A stretch of DNA of 64,000 bases from JAKFDI01 sp044508835. GTDB taxonomy: Bacteria > Pseudomonadota > Gammaproteobacteria > Burkholderiales > Burkholderiaceae_C. Positions within the stretch are counted from its first letter, which is position 1. Every line of letters begins with the position of its first letter. This document shows positions 1 to 7,695 of the stretch, one piece after another. Both the position numbers and the translations under genes were made by a program. The stretch spans positions 80,761-144,760 of the forward strand of contig JBIQHD010000009.1 in assembly GCA_044508835.1 (NCBI GenBank), in the 5' to 3' direction. Below the pieces are notes generated by a model. The model saw nothing but the letters and a program-made list of their open reading frames with translations. It did no database searches and was not told the origin of the DNA.

Positions 1-58
1 TGAGCCACACGCCCGAGGCGCACAGCACGCCGATGGCCAGCGCGATCACGGCTTCCAT
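1..58 (-). CDS. mrpC: MrpC/MnhC antiporter subunit, N-terminal fragment
   Basis: Only the first 19 codons are present; the gene runs off the left edge. The peptide begins MEAVIALAIGVLCASGVW, a hydrophobic NuoK-like first helix typical of MrpC. The ATG overlaps the stop of the upstream mrpA gene (ATGA), so the two are translationally coupled as in other Mrp operons. MrpC is a membrane subunit of the multisubunit Na+/H+ or K+/H+ antiporter. The call rests mainly on position after mrpA, because the fragment is too short to identify alone. Confidence 0.75.
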   Translation of the reverse strand, partial: MEAVIALAIGVLCASGVWL

Positions 59-2958
59 CAGGCCGCTCCCTTCTCGGGGGCCGCCTTGCGCCGCGCGCGC
101 ACCGACTGGTGGGCGAGCGCCGTGAGGATCAGCAGCGTCGCGCCGACGACGACGGCGAACACGCCCGCGTCGAAGAAGGTGGCGGTGGGCAGGTGCACCT
201 CGCCGACCAGCGGCAGCGCGCCGTGGGCCGTGTGCGTGGTGAGGAACGGGTAGCCGAAGAACAGCGCGCCGAGCCCCGTGCCGGCGGCCAGCAGCAGCCC
301 GACGGCCACCCAGCGGCGCGGGTTCAGGTCGATGTGCGCCTCGGCCCACTGGGTGCCGGCCACCATGTACTGCACGGTCAGGCCGATCGCCACCACCAGG
401 CCGGCGACGAAGCCGCCGCCCGGCTCGTTGTGCCCGCGCAGGAACAGGTAGATGGCGATCACGTAGGCGATCGGCAGCACCAGGCGCGCGAGCACGGCGG
501 GCACCATCATGTAGCCGAGCGCCGAATCCACCGCCGTGCGCGGGTTGACGAGGTCGGTGACGAGGTCGGTGGGCAGGTCGCGCTGCTGCGTCGGCGGCTC
601 GACGCTCTCCTGCGGCGGGCGGAAGCGCCGCAGCAGCGCGAAGATCGTCAGGCCCACGGCGCCGAGCACGGTGATCTCGCCCAGCGTGTCGAAACTGCGG
701 AAGTCGACCAGCATCACGTTGACGACGTTGCTGCCGCCGCCCTCGGGCAGCGCGCGGCTCAGGAAGAAGGGCGAGATGCTCTGCGGCGCCGTGCGCGTGA
801 GCATGGCGTAGGACAGCACGGCCAGGCCCGTGCCGACCACCGCCGCGAGGATGAAGTCGCGCACGCGCCGCACGCGGGCACGCACCGTGGCCAGGTCGCG
901 CGCATAGACCTCGATGCGCTTGGGCAGCCAGCGCAGGCCGAGGAGGAAGAGCACGGTGGTCACCACCTCCACCGTCAGCTGGGTCAGCGCCAGGTCGGGC
1001 GCCGAGAACCACACGAAGCTCAGCGCCGTGGAGATGCCGGCCACCGACATCATCGTGAGGGCCGCGAGCCGGTGGTACTTGGCCTGGGCCGCCGCGGCGA
1101 TGGCGCAGGCCATGCCGATGAGCCAGAACATCACGAACTCGGGCGAGGCCGGCACGCGCGTGCGGTCGCCCCAGCTCACGCCGGTGGCCCACAGCGGCGC
1201 CGCGCCGGCCAGGAAGCCGAGCACGATCAGCGCGAGCATCTGCGGCTGCAGCCGCCGGGTGCCGAACAGGCGCAGCCCCGCGCGCGCCGCGAGGTCGAGC
1301 CGCGCGAAGGCGGCGACGAACAGGCGCTGGCCGTCGAAGTGGCGGATCACCGGCGCCCGCTCGAGCTGCCCGCGGCGCAGCGCGCGGCGCAGCAGCAGGT
1401 AGCCGAGCACGCCGCCGGCCATCGCCACCAGGCTCATCACCAGCGGCGCGTTGAAGCCGTGCCACACCGCCAGCGTGTAGGCCGGCAGCTGGCCGCCCAC
1501 CACCGGGCGCGCGGCGGCGGCCAGCGCGGGGCCGATGGAGACCATCGGCGCCACGCCGATGACGATGCAGCACAGCACCAGCAGCTCGATCGGCACGCGC
1601 ATCCAGCGCGCGGGCTCGTGCGGCGCGCGCGGCAGGTCGGTGGCGACGGGGCCGAAGAACACGTCGTAGCCGAAGCGCAGCGAATACACCACGCCGAACA
1701 CGCCGGCCAGCGTGGCGACCAGCGGCAGCGCCCACTCCACCCACGGCAGCGACTCCATGTAGACCGTCTCGGCGAAGAACATCTCCTTCGAGAGGAAGCC
1801 GTTGAGCAGCGGCACCCCGGCCATGGCGCCGCTGGCCACCATCGCCAGCGTGCCGGTGATCGGCATGGCCTTGTAGAGGCCGCTCAGGCGGCAGATGTCG
1901 CGCGTGCCGGTCTCGTGGTCGATGATGCCGGCGGCCATGAACAGCGAGGCCTTGAAGGCCGCGTGGTTCATGATGTGAAAGACCGCCGCCACGGCGGCGA
2001 CCTGGCTGTCCAGCCCGAGCAGCAGCGTGATGAGGCCGAGGTGGCTGATGGTGGAATAGGCGAGCAGCCCCTTCAGGTCGTGCTGGAACATCGCCGCATA
2101 GGCGCCCAGCAGCAGCGTGCAGGCGCCGGCGCCGCCGACGATCCAGAACCACTGCTCGGTGCCCGCCATCGCCGGCCACAGCCGCGCCAGCAGGAAGACG
2201 CCGGCCTTCACCATCGTCGCCGAGTGCAGGTAGGCCGACACCGGCGTGGGCGCGGCCATCGCCCGCGGCAGCCAGAAGTGGAAGGGGAACTGCGCGCTCT
2301 TGGTGAGCGCGCCCAGCAGCACCAGCACCAGCGTGGGCGTGTACAGCGCGTGGTCGCGGATCAGGTCGCCGGCGCCCAGCACGGCGTCGAGCTCGTAGCT
2401 GCCGACGATGTGGCCGATCAGCAGCACGCCCGCCAGCAGGCACAGCCCGCCGGTGCCGGTGACGGTGAGCGCCATGCGCGCGCCGCGGCGGGCGTCGGCA
2501 CGGTGGTGCCAGTAGCCGATGAGCAGGAAGGAGAACAGGCTCGTCAGCTCCCAGAACACCACCATCTGGACCAGGTTGCCCGAGAGCACCACGCCCAGCA
2601 TCGCGCCCATGAAGGCGAGGAAGAACGAGAAGAAGCGCGGCACCGGATCGGCCGGCGACATGTAGTAGCGCGCGTACAGCGACACCAGCACGCCGATGAC
2701 GGTGACCAGCATGCCGAACATCCAGGCGAAGCCGTCGACGCGGATCAGCAGGTCGAGCCCGAGGCTGGGCAGCCACTCGATGCGCTCGCTGAGCATGCCG
2801 CCCTCGCGCACCTCGGGAAACAGCCACGCGAGCTGCGCCGCCCCCGCCAGCGCGACGAGCCCGGACCACACGGCCGCGGCATTGCGTGCGTTCGCGGGCA
2901 GCAGCGCGGCGACCAGGCTGCCGAGGAACGGCACGGCAATCAACAGGCTCAGGGGCAT
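58..2958 (-). CDS. mrpA: Fused MrpA-MrpB subunit of Mrp-type cation/proton antiporter
   Basis: 966 residues, almost entirely hydrophobic. The first 500 or so residues form a NuoL-like proton-translocating module, with the family signature around LTKSAQFPFHFWLPRAM and HSATMVKAG and the lysine/glutamate positions typical of MrpA. Around residues 570-770 comes the MrpA C-terminal module. From about residue 790 (PTDLVTDLVNPRTAVDS) there is an MrpB domain with the RGHNEPGGGFVAGL motif. This is the AB-fused arrangement of group 2 mrp/pha operons, where separate mrpA and mrpB genes are merged. It acts in the inner membrane in Na+/K+ and pH homeostasis and is followed with overlap by mrpC. The ATG at 2958 is the first one and begins a clean first transmembrane helix. 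Confidence 0.95.
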   Translation of the reverse strand: MPLSLLIAVPFLGSLVAALLPANARNAAAVWSGLVALAGAAQLAWLFPEVREGGMLSERIEWLPSLGLDLLIRVDGFAWMFGMLVTVIGVLVSLYARYYMSPADPVPRFFSFFLAFMGAMLGVVLSGNLVQMVVFWELTSLFSFLLIGYWHHRADARRGARMALTVTGTGGLCLLAGVLLIGHIVGSYELDAVLGAGDLIRDHALYTPTLVLVLLGALTKSAQFPFHFWLPRAMAAPTPVSAYLHSATMVKAGVFLLARLWPAMAGTEQWFWIVGGAGACTLLLGAYAAMFQHDLKGLLAYSTISHLGLITLLLGLDSQVAAVAAVFHIMNHAAFKASLFMAAGIIDHETGTRDICRLSGLYKAMPITGTLAMVASGAMAGVPLLNGFLSKEMFFAETVYMESLPWVEWALPLVATLAGVFGVVYSLRFGYDVFFGPVATDLPRAPHEPARWMRVPIELLVLCCIVIGVAPMVSIGPALAAAARPVVGGQLPAYTLAVWHGFNAPLVMSLVAMAGGVLGYLLLRRALRRGQLERAPVIRHFDGQRLFVAAFARLDLAARAGLRLFGTRRLQPQMLALIVLGFLAGAAPLWATGVSWGDRTRVPASPEFVMFWLIGMACAIAAAAQAKYHRLAALTMMSVAGISTALSFVWFSAPDLALTQLTVEVVTTVLFLLGLRWLPKRIEVYARDLATVRARVRRVRDFILAAVVGTGLAVLSYAMLTRTAPQSISPFFLSRALPEGGGSNVVNVMLVDFRSFDTLGEITVLGAVGLTIFALLRRFRPPQESVEPPTQQRDLPTDLVTDLVNPRTAVDSALGYMMVPAVLARLVLPIAYVIAIYLFLRGHNEPGGGFVAGLVVAIGLTVQYMVAGTQWAEAHIDLNPRRWVAVGLLLAAGTGLGALFFGYPFLTTHTAHGALPLVGEVHLPTATFFDAGVFAVVVGATLLILTALAHQSVRARRKAAPEKGAA

Positions 2959-3069
2959 GCGGCGAGTCTAGCGGCCGGCCTGCCGCGGCTGCAGCGGGCC
3001 GCGCGGGAGCGGGACGCGTTGTTTACAGTGCGGGCTCCCGCCCGCCCCGCCACGATGCCCGCCCCCGCC

Positions 3070-3507
3070 ATGAAGATCCTGCTGCTGAACGGCCCCAACC
3101 TCAACCTGCTCGGCACGCGCCAGCCCGAGGTCTACGGGGCGACCACGCTGGCCGAGGTGGAGGCGGCGTTCCGCGGCCACGCGGCGACGCTGGGCGCCGA
3201 GGCGGCGTGCTTCCAGAGCAACCACGAGGGCGCGCTGGTCGACCGCGTGCACGCGGCGCGCGCCGACGGCACGGCCGCCATCGTCGTCAACGCCGGCGCC
3301 TACACGCACACCAGCATCGCGCTGCGCGACGCGCTGGCCGGCGTGGCGATCCCGTTCATCGAGGTGCACATCAGCAACGTGTACCGGCGCGAGCCCTTCC
3401 GCCACCACTCCTACCTGTCGGACATCGCCGACGGCGTGATCGTGGGCGTGGGCGTCAGCGGCTACCGGCTGGCGCTGGAAGCCGCGGTCGAGCGCGCGAA
3501 GCGCTAG
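3070..3507 (+). CDS. aroQ: Type II 3-dehydroquinate dehydratase
   Basis: 145 residues, the normal length for the small dodecameric type II enzyme. It dehydrates 3-dehydroquinate to 3-dehydroshikimate in the shikimate pathway, in the cytoplasm. The N-terminus has the hallmark GPNLNLLGTRQPEVYG segment, with the active-site arginine 17 and catalytic tyrosine 22. FQSNHEGALVD and EVHISNVYRREPFRHHS supply the asparagine and histidine of the active site. I start at the ATG giving MKILLLNG because family members begin there. An in-frame ATG 15 bases upstream (3055) would add MPAPA; neither start has a convincing ribosome-binding site. Confidence 0.95.
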   Translation: MKILLLNGPNLNLLGTRQPEVYGATTLAEVEAAFRGHAATLGAEAACFQSNHEGALVDRVHAARADGTAAIVVNAGAYTHTSIALRDALAGVAIPFIEVHISNVYRREPFRHHSYLSDIADGVIVGVGVSGYRLALEAAVERAKR

Positions 3508-3543
3508 GATGAAGCGATCCCCACGCTCGCTGCGTTCGCGGCC

Positions 3544-3590
3544 CCCCGAGGGGGCGCGTCAGTGGCTTCGGGCGGCCGGGCGCCACTGAC
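3544..3590. repeat. Intergenic inverted repeats directly before the hyi start codon
   Basis: A short palindrome of C and G tracts (around 3544-3555) is followed by a 9-bp inverted repeat, GTCAGTGGC at 3558-3566 and GCCACTGAC at 3582-3590. The right arm ends at the base before the ATG at 3591. The G/C-rich palindrome resembles part of the dispersed repeats at 7078 and 46510. The hairpin occupies the place of a Shine-Dalgarno sequence, and none is visible. Confidence 0.6.
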
Positions 3591-4424
3591 ATGCCCCGCT
3601 TCGCCGCCAACCTCTCCCTGATGTACGGGGAACACGCGTTCCTCGACCGCTTCGCCGCCGCGGCGGCCGACGGCTTCGACGCGGTGGAGTTCCTCTTCCC
3701 CTACGAGCACGCGCCCGCGGACATCGCCGCCGCGCTGCGGCGCCACGGGCTGACGCAGGCGCTGTTCAACCTGCCGCCGGGCGACATGGACGCCGGCGAG
3801 CGCGGCCTGGCGGCCCTGCCGGGGCGCGAGGCGCAGTTCGCCGCCTCGCTGGAGCAGGCCCTGCCCCATGCGCAGGCCACCGGCTGCCGGCGGCTGCACG
3901 CGATGGCCGGCGTCGCCGCGCCCGGCGCCGACCGCGCCGCCATGCACGCGACCTACGTCGCCAACCTGCGCCGCGCCGCGGCCCGCGTGGCGCCGCTGGG
4001 CATCACGCTGCTGATCGAGCCCATCAACACCCGCGACATGCCCGGCTACTTCCTCACCCGGCAGGCCGAGGCGCATGCGGTCGTGGCCGAGGTCGGCGCG
4101 CCCAACCTCGCGGTGCAGATGGACCTGTACCACTGCCAGATCACCGAGGGCGACCTGGCGGCGAAGCTGCGGCTGTTCGTCGGCGGCGCCGGCTCGCGCG
4201 TCGGCCACGTCCAGATCGCCGGCGTGCCCGGGCGCCACGAGCCGGACGACGGCGAGGTGCACTACCCCTTCCTCTTCGACCTGCTCGACGAGCTCGGCTA
4301 CGAGGGCTTCGTGGGCTGCGAGTACCGCCCGCGCGCGGGCACCTCGGCCGGCCTCGGCTGGCTGCGGCGCCGGCGCGGGGCGCAGGCCCCGCCGGGCCGC
4401 CCGGGCGAGGGCCGCGCCCTATAA
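3591..4424 (+). CDS. hyi: Hydroxypyruvate isomerase family protein
   Basis: 277 residues of the xylose-isomerase-like TIM-barrel family. Hyi interconverts hydroxypyruvate and tartronate semialdehyde in glyoxylate metabolism. The N-terminus MPRFAANLSLMYGE, then DAVEFLFPYEH, FNLPPGDMDAGERG, LLIEPINTRDMPGYFL and VQMDLYHCQITEGD are typical Hyi blocks and include the metal-binding glutamate and aspartate positions. The usual partners gcl and garR are not adjacent. The last 20 or so residues after GLGWLRR are arginine-, proline- and glycine-rich and longer than expected, so the native stop may have been lost. The stop codon overlaps a TATAAT sequence that may serve the next gene. Confidence 0.88.
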   Translation: MPRFAANLSLMYGEHAFLDRFAAAAADGFDAVEFLFPYEHAPADIAAALRRHGLTQALFNLPPGDMDAGERGLAALPGREAQFAASLEQALPHAQATGCRRLHAMAGVAAPGADRAAMHATYVANLRRAAARVAPLGITLLIEPINTRDMPGYFLTRQAEAHAVVAEVGAPNLAVQMDLYHCQITEGDLAAKLRLFVGGAGSRVGHVQIAGVPGRHEPDDGEVHYPFLFDLLDELGYEGFVGCEYRPRAGTSAGLGWLRRRRGAQAPPGRPGEGRAL

Positions 4425-4425
4425 T
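4420..4425 (+). promoter_or_regulatory. Candidate -10 element for the cytochrome gene
   Basis: A perfect TATAAT overlaps the stop codon of the hyi gene, 115 bases before the cytochrome ATG at 4540. No good -35 box is visible at the expected spacing. The call rests on the exact hexamer in an otherwise very GC-rich region. Confidence 0.4.
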
Positions 4426-4539
4426 CGACAGGTTTTGCGTGGCGCGCTTCGCGTGCCGCACGCCCAAGGATTTTTGCGCGGCGCTCCACGCACCGCGTGT
4501 GCGTTCCGTTCGCACCTCTTCCCGCCGTCAAGGACTGTT

Positions 4540-5421
4540 ATGAGCGACCCCAAAAGCACCCATGAAGAAGGGCCACACGAAGGCCCCATCAAGACGCCCA
4601 AGCAACTGGTGCTGGCGGTGTTCTTCGCCACCGTCGTGCCGATCGTGGTCATCATCCTGCTGGCGACCTTCGTCTCCAGCGGCTCGCGCGACGCGGCCGG
4701 CAGCGACGCGATGAGCGAGCAGGCCGTGGCGGCCCGCCTGCAGCCGGTGGGCGCCGTCGAGGTGCGCGACCCGACCGACACCGCCTCGCTCAAGACCGGC
4801 GAGCAGGTCTACGCCGCGCAGTGCAGCGCGTGCCACGCCGCGGGCGTGGCCGGCGCGCCGAAGTTCGGCGACACCGCCGCCTGGGCTCCGCGCCTGGCGC
4901 AGGGCTTCGAGGCGCTGGTGAACAGCGCGCTCAAGGGCAAGGGCGCCATGGGCCCGCAAGGCGGCGGCGACTTCAGCGACTTCGAGATCAGCCGCGCCGT
5001 CGCCCACATGGCGAACCACAGCGGCGGCAAGTTCGAGGAGCCCAAGGCCCCGGCCGCCGCCGGCACCACCACCGCTGCTGCGGCACCGGCCGCCGCGCCG
5101 GCGCCTGCCGCCCCCGCCCCCGCGAGCGAAGCGCCGGCCCAGGTGGCGGCCGCGGCGCCGGCCCCCGCGGCCGCGCCCGCTGCTGCGGCGGTGCCGGCGC
5201 TCTACACCCAGTCCTGCGCCGTCTGCCACGGCGCCGGCATCGCCGGTGCGCCCAAGCTCGGCGACAAGGCGGCCTGGGCGCCGCGCATCGCCGAGGGCAT
5301 GGACGCGATGGTCGCCATCGCCATCAAGGGCAAGGGCGCCATGCCGCCGCGCGGCGGCACCAGCGCCAGCGACGCCGAGATCAAGGAAGTCGTGACCTAC
5401 ATGGCGAACGCCGCGAAGTAA
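4540..5421 (+). CDS. Membrane-anchored diheme c5-type cytochrome
   Basis: 293 residues. One transmembrane anchor (about residues 24-45, after LVLAVFFATVVPIVVIILL) is followed by two c-type heme domains, with heme-binding motifs CSACH (about 95-99) and CAVCH (about 226-230). The domains are separated by an Ala/Pro linker of about 60 residues. Each continues with GAPK.GD.AAWAPR and KGKGAM, so the protein looks like an internal duplication of a cytochrome c5 domain. It probably carries electrons in the periplasm between the respiratory chain and a terminal oxidase or other acceptor; the partner is not identifiable here. A strong terminator follows the stop. Confidence 0.9.
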   Translation: MSDPKSTHEEGPHEGPIKTPKQLVLAVFFATVVPIVVIILLATFVSSGSRDAAGSDAMSEQAVAARLQPVGAVEVRDPTDTASLKTGEQVYAAQCSACHAAGVAGAPKFGDTAAWAPRLAQGFEALVNSALKGKGAMGPQGGGDFSDFEISRAVAHMANHSGGKFEEPKAPAAAGTTTAAAAPAAAPAPAAPAPASEAPAQVAAAAPAPAAAPAAAAVPALYTQSCAVCHGAGIAGAPKLGDKAAWAPRIAEGMDAMVAIAIKGKGAMPPRGGTSASDAEIKEVVTYMANAAK

Positions 5422-5440
5422 GGCGCCCCTTCCCGTCCGG

Positions 5441-5465
5441 AGCCGGCCCGCGGGCCGGCTTTTTC
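5441..5465 (+). terminator. Rho-independent terminator after the cytochrome gene
   Basis: A perfect 20-base palindrome (arms of 10, AGCCGGCCCG and its complement) ends in a T run at 5460-5464. It lies 20 bases after the cytochrome stop and meets the convergent gene that ends at 5464. Confidence 0.85.
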
Positions 5466-6000
5466 ATGCCCGCGCGGCCGCAGGGCTGAGCCGGTAGCCG
5501 AAGCGGGCCGGCAGGTCGGCGAAGGCGGTCTCCACCGGCGCCCACTCGCCGCGCTCCACGGCGCGCGAGGCGCATTCCATGTCGAGCGTGTGCACGATGC
5601 CGAAGCCGGCATCGGTGGCCAGGAAGAGCCGCCCGCCTTCGTCGATCCACACCGACTCGACCCGCGACGCCGGCCGGCCGGTGTGGCCGTGCACCGCCGT
5701 CGCGCCCTGCGCATCGTCCAGGCGCCACACCCAGGGGGCCGCCTCCAGCTCGGCATAGACGCGCTGCGGCCCGTTCTGGAAGAACCAGCCGCCGGCCTCG
5801 TCGGCCAGGTAGTTGCGGGCGATGAACTCGCGCAGCTTGTCGTGCTCGATGCGGCTGCCCTTGACGGCGGGGAACGCGCCGGCGGCCTGCGCCCGCTCGT
5901 CGCGCAGGTACCAGTCGCCGCGGGCATCCAGCCCGAGCCAGCCGTAGCTGTAGGGCACGTTGGGCCACTTCTTCAGCGCGGCCTTGACGATCTCGTCCAT
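5464..6000 (-). CDS. Conserved Burkholderiales protein of unknown function, upstream partner yheT-like gene
   Basis: 178 residues, soluble, with no signal peptide. It begins MDEIVKAALKKWPNVPYSYGWLGLD and contains RDWYLR-like and GPQRVYAELE segments; I recognise this as a conserved DUF protein found in beta-proteobacteria beside YheT hydrolases, but I cannot give the family number with certainty. The pattern of aromatic residues (GDWYLRDE, WFFQNGPQRVY, PWVWRLDD, FGYRL) suggests a beta-rich fold. Its ATG overlaps the stop of the upstream hydrolase by one base (TGATG), which indicates co-translation. No catalytic motif is visible and the function is unknown. Confidence 0.85.
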   Translation of the reverse strand: MDEIVKAALKKWPNVPYSYGWLGLDARGDWYLRDERAQAAGAFPAVKGSRIEHDKLREFIARNYLADEAGGWFFQNGPQRVYAELEAAPWVWRLDDAQGATAVHGHTGRPASRVESVWIDEGGRLFLATDAGFGIVHTLDMECASRAVERGEWAPVETAFADLPARFGYRLSPAAARA

Positions 6001-7007
6001 CAGCGCACTCCTTCGGCAGGCGGCAGGTGCGCGGCGAGCCAGCCCATCACCTGCTCGGGCAAGTTGAGCACATGGCCGGGGAAGCGCCCCGCCGGGAAGC
6101 CCACGTGGCCGCCATGGGCCGGCTGCCACAGCGTGACCTGCGTGCCGACCTGGTGCGGCGCGGGCAGCGAGCCGGCCGGGACGAACGGATCGTTGCGCGC
6201 GTTGAGCACCAGCGCCGGCACGCGGATGTCGGCCAGCCGCGGCTTGGCCGAGCCGCGCGACCAGTAGTCGTCGGTGTCGCGAAAGCCGTGCAGCGGCGCG
6301 GTGAAGACGTTGTCGAATTCGTAGAGGTCGCGCGCGGCCAGCAGCGCATCGCGGTCGAAGAGGCCGGGATGCTGCGCCAGCTTGGCGAGCGCCTTCGGCT
6401 TCATGGTGCGCAGGAACATGCGGGTGTAGACGAGGCGGTTGAAGCCGCGGCCGATGGCGGCCCCGCCGGCGGCCAGGTCGATGGGCGAGGACACCGCGGC
6501 CACCGCGCTCGCGATGCGGGGCGCCGTGCCGCCGGCCTCCTCGGCCCAGCGCAGCATCGCATTGCCGCCGAGCGACACGCCCACCACCAGCAGCGGGCCG
6601 CGATGCGCGGCGCGAAAGCGCTCCAGCACCCAGCCCACCTCCTCGAAGTCGCCCGAGTGGTAGGCGCGCGGCGCGAGGTTCAGCTCGCCCGAGCAGCCGC
6701 GGAAATGCGGCACGGCGAAACGCCAGCCGCGGCGCTGCGCGAGGTGGGCGAAGGCCTGGGCGTAGTGGCTGGACGACGAGCCTTCGAGGCCGTGGAACAG
6801 CACGAGCAGCGGCACCTGCGGCGCGAGCGCGTCGCGCAGCCAGTCCACGTCGATGAAGTCGCCGTCGGGCGTGGCCCAGCGCTCGCGGTCGAAATCGGGC
6901 GGCACGCCCTCGAAGCGGCGCGACCACAGCGCCGGCCAGATGGTCTGCAGGTTGCCGCCCAGGGCGCCGGCACCGAGGAGCCAGCGTGGTGAGCGATAGC
7001 CATTCAT
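6000..7007 (-). CDS. YheT-family alpha/beta hydrolase
   Basis: 335 residues of the AB-hydrolase-1 superfamily, YheT (UPF0017) branch. The pattern GNLQTIWPAL near the N-terminus, the oxyanion loop LFHGLEGSSSSHY and the nucleophile elbow VGVSLGGNAML (Ser in GVSLG) are typical; the acid (ARNDPFVP) and histidine (HGGHVGF) complete the triad. The family are putative esterases of unknown natural substrate. I chose the ATG at 7007 (MNGYRSPRW) because AAGGA lies 8 bases upstream; an earlier in-frame ATG at 7031 lacks this. It is followed, with overlap, by the conserved unknown gene. Confidence 0.92.
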   Translation of the reverse strand: MNGYRSPRWLLGAGALGGNLQTIWPALWSRRFEGVPPDFDRERWATPDGDFIDVDWLRDALAPQVPLLVLFHGLEGSSSSHYAQAFAHLAQRRGWRFAVPHFRGCSGELNLAPRAYHSGDFEEVGWVLERFRAAHRGPLLVVGVSLGGNAMLRWAEEAGGTAPRIASAVAAVSSPIDLAAGGAAIGRGFNRLVYTRMFLRTMKPKALAKLAQHPGLFDRDALLAARDLYEFDNVFTAPLHGFRDTDDYWSRGSAKPRLADIRVPALVLNARNDPFVPAGSLPAPHQVGTQVTLWQPAHGGHVGFPAGRFPGHVLNLPEQVMGWLAAHLPPAEGVR

Positions 7008-7077
7008 CTCAGCGGTCCTTCTTCGATCCACCCGTGACGCATGAAACGGGGTTCAAGCAAACGCCGCGGATCCGGCT

Positions 7078-7196
7078 TTGCCGGGCCGCCGGCGTTGCCC
7101 CCTTGAGGGGGCTGAGCCCAGGCACGAAAGGTCCAGTGGACCTTTCGTGCCTGGCGAAGGGCCGGGCCACTGGCCCGGCGCGGCCTGCGAGGCGCG
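7078..7196. repeat. Dispersed palindromic repeat, copy A
   Basis: About 120 bases of nested palindromes. The reverse complement matches the copy at 46513-46640 nearly base for base in the flanks (for example GCAGGCCGCGCCGGGCCA, CCCTTCGCCAGGC, GGGCTCAGCCCCC). The central hairpin has an invariant 11-base core at 7131-7141 (GTCCAGTGGAC), with arms ACGAAAG/CTTTCGT at 7124-7130 and 7142-7148. These arms differ from copy B yet still pair. It fills the gap between the yheT-like gene and the NTF2-like gene. Confidence 0.85.
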
Positions 7197-7215
7197 CGAA
7201 GCGCGTAGGGGGTGG

Positions 7216-7659
7216 TCAATGAAGTGTTGCGCTGGCCTCCACCAGCTCCTGCACCTCGCCGGGCGTGCCGGGGCTGGCGTGGTGCGCGACGAGGCGCCAG
7301 CCCTGCGCCGTCTTCACGTACACGTTGGTGCTGACCACCCACGCCGTCTGCACGCCTTCCGACGTGCTGACGTGGATGCGCTCGAGCACGCTGTGCACGG
7401 CGCTCGTGAGGCCGGCGACGCGGCGCACCTGCTCGGGCACCGCGGGGATCGGGCCGATGGCGAACATGGCCTTGAAGCTCGCGCGGATGGCCGCCGCGCC
7501 CATCACGCGCGGCCCGCCGGGGTGCACGCAGGCGATCTCGTCGTCGTCGGACCATACCGCCATCAGCCGCTCGAGGTCGCCGCGCTGCAGCGCCTCGTAG
7601 AACTGCTGCTCGGTGTCGTCGGGCGAGGCGAAGGGCGCGAGCGCCGGGGGGCGGGACAT
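7216..7659 (-). CDS. NTF2-like / SnoaL-like domain protein
   Basis: 147 residues, a single small cone-shaped NTF2-like domain. The pattern FYEALQRGDLERLMAVWSDD, then CVHPGGPRVMG, the repeated beta strands, VVSTNVYVKTAQGWRLVAHHAS and a short tail are typical of the SnoaL/DUF4440-type group. These proteins bind or isomerise small molecules, but the substrate cannot be read from the sequence. The start is the ATG at 7659, six bases after AAGGAG; a GTG at 7662 is also in frame but too close to that site. It lies just downstream of purU on the same strand and may be co-transcribed. Confidence 0.88.
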   Translation of the reverse strand: MSRPPALAPFASPDDTEQQFYEALQRGDLERLMAVWSDDDEIACVHPGGPRVMGAAAIRASFKAMFAIGPIPAVPEQVRRVAGLTSAVHSVLERIHVSTSEGVQTAWVVSTNVYVKTAQGWRLVAHHASPGTPGEVQELVEASATLH

Positions 7660-7695
7660 CACGGGCTCCTTGCGTCGGCGGCCGTCAGGCGGGAC

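Noticed and set aside
109..3507. Long open frame of 1132 codons on the plus strand across mrpA
   Set aside because: It is the mirror of the mrpA gene in a very GC-rich genome (rich in Arg, His, Gln, Ala) and only its last part, aroQ, has a real protein family.
4360..4424. Frameshift at the hyi C-terminus
   Set aside because: The tail is unusual but no alternative frame restores a better family C-terminus by eye, so I leave it as an extension.
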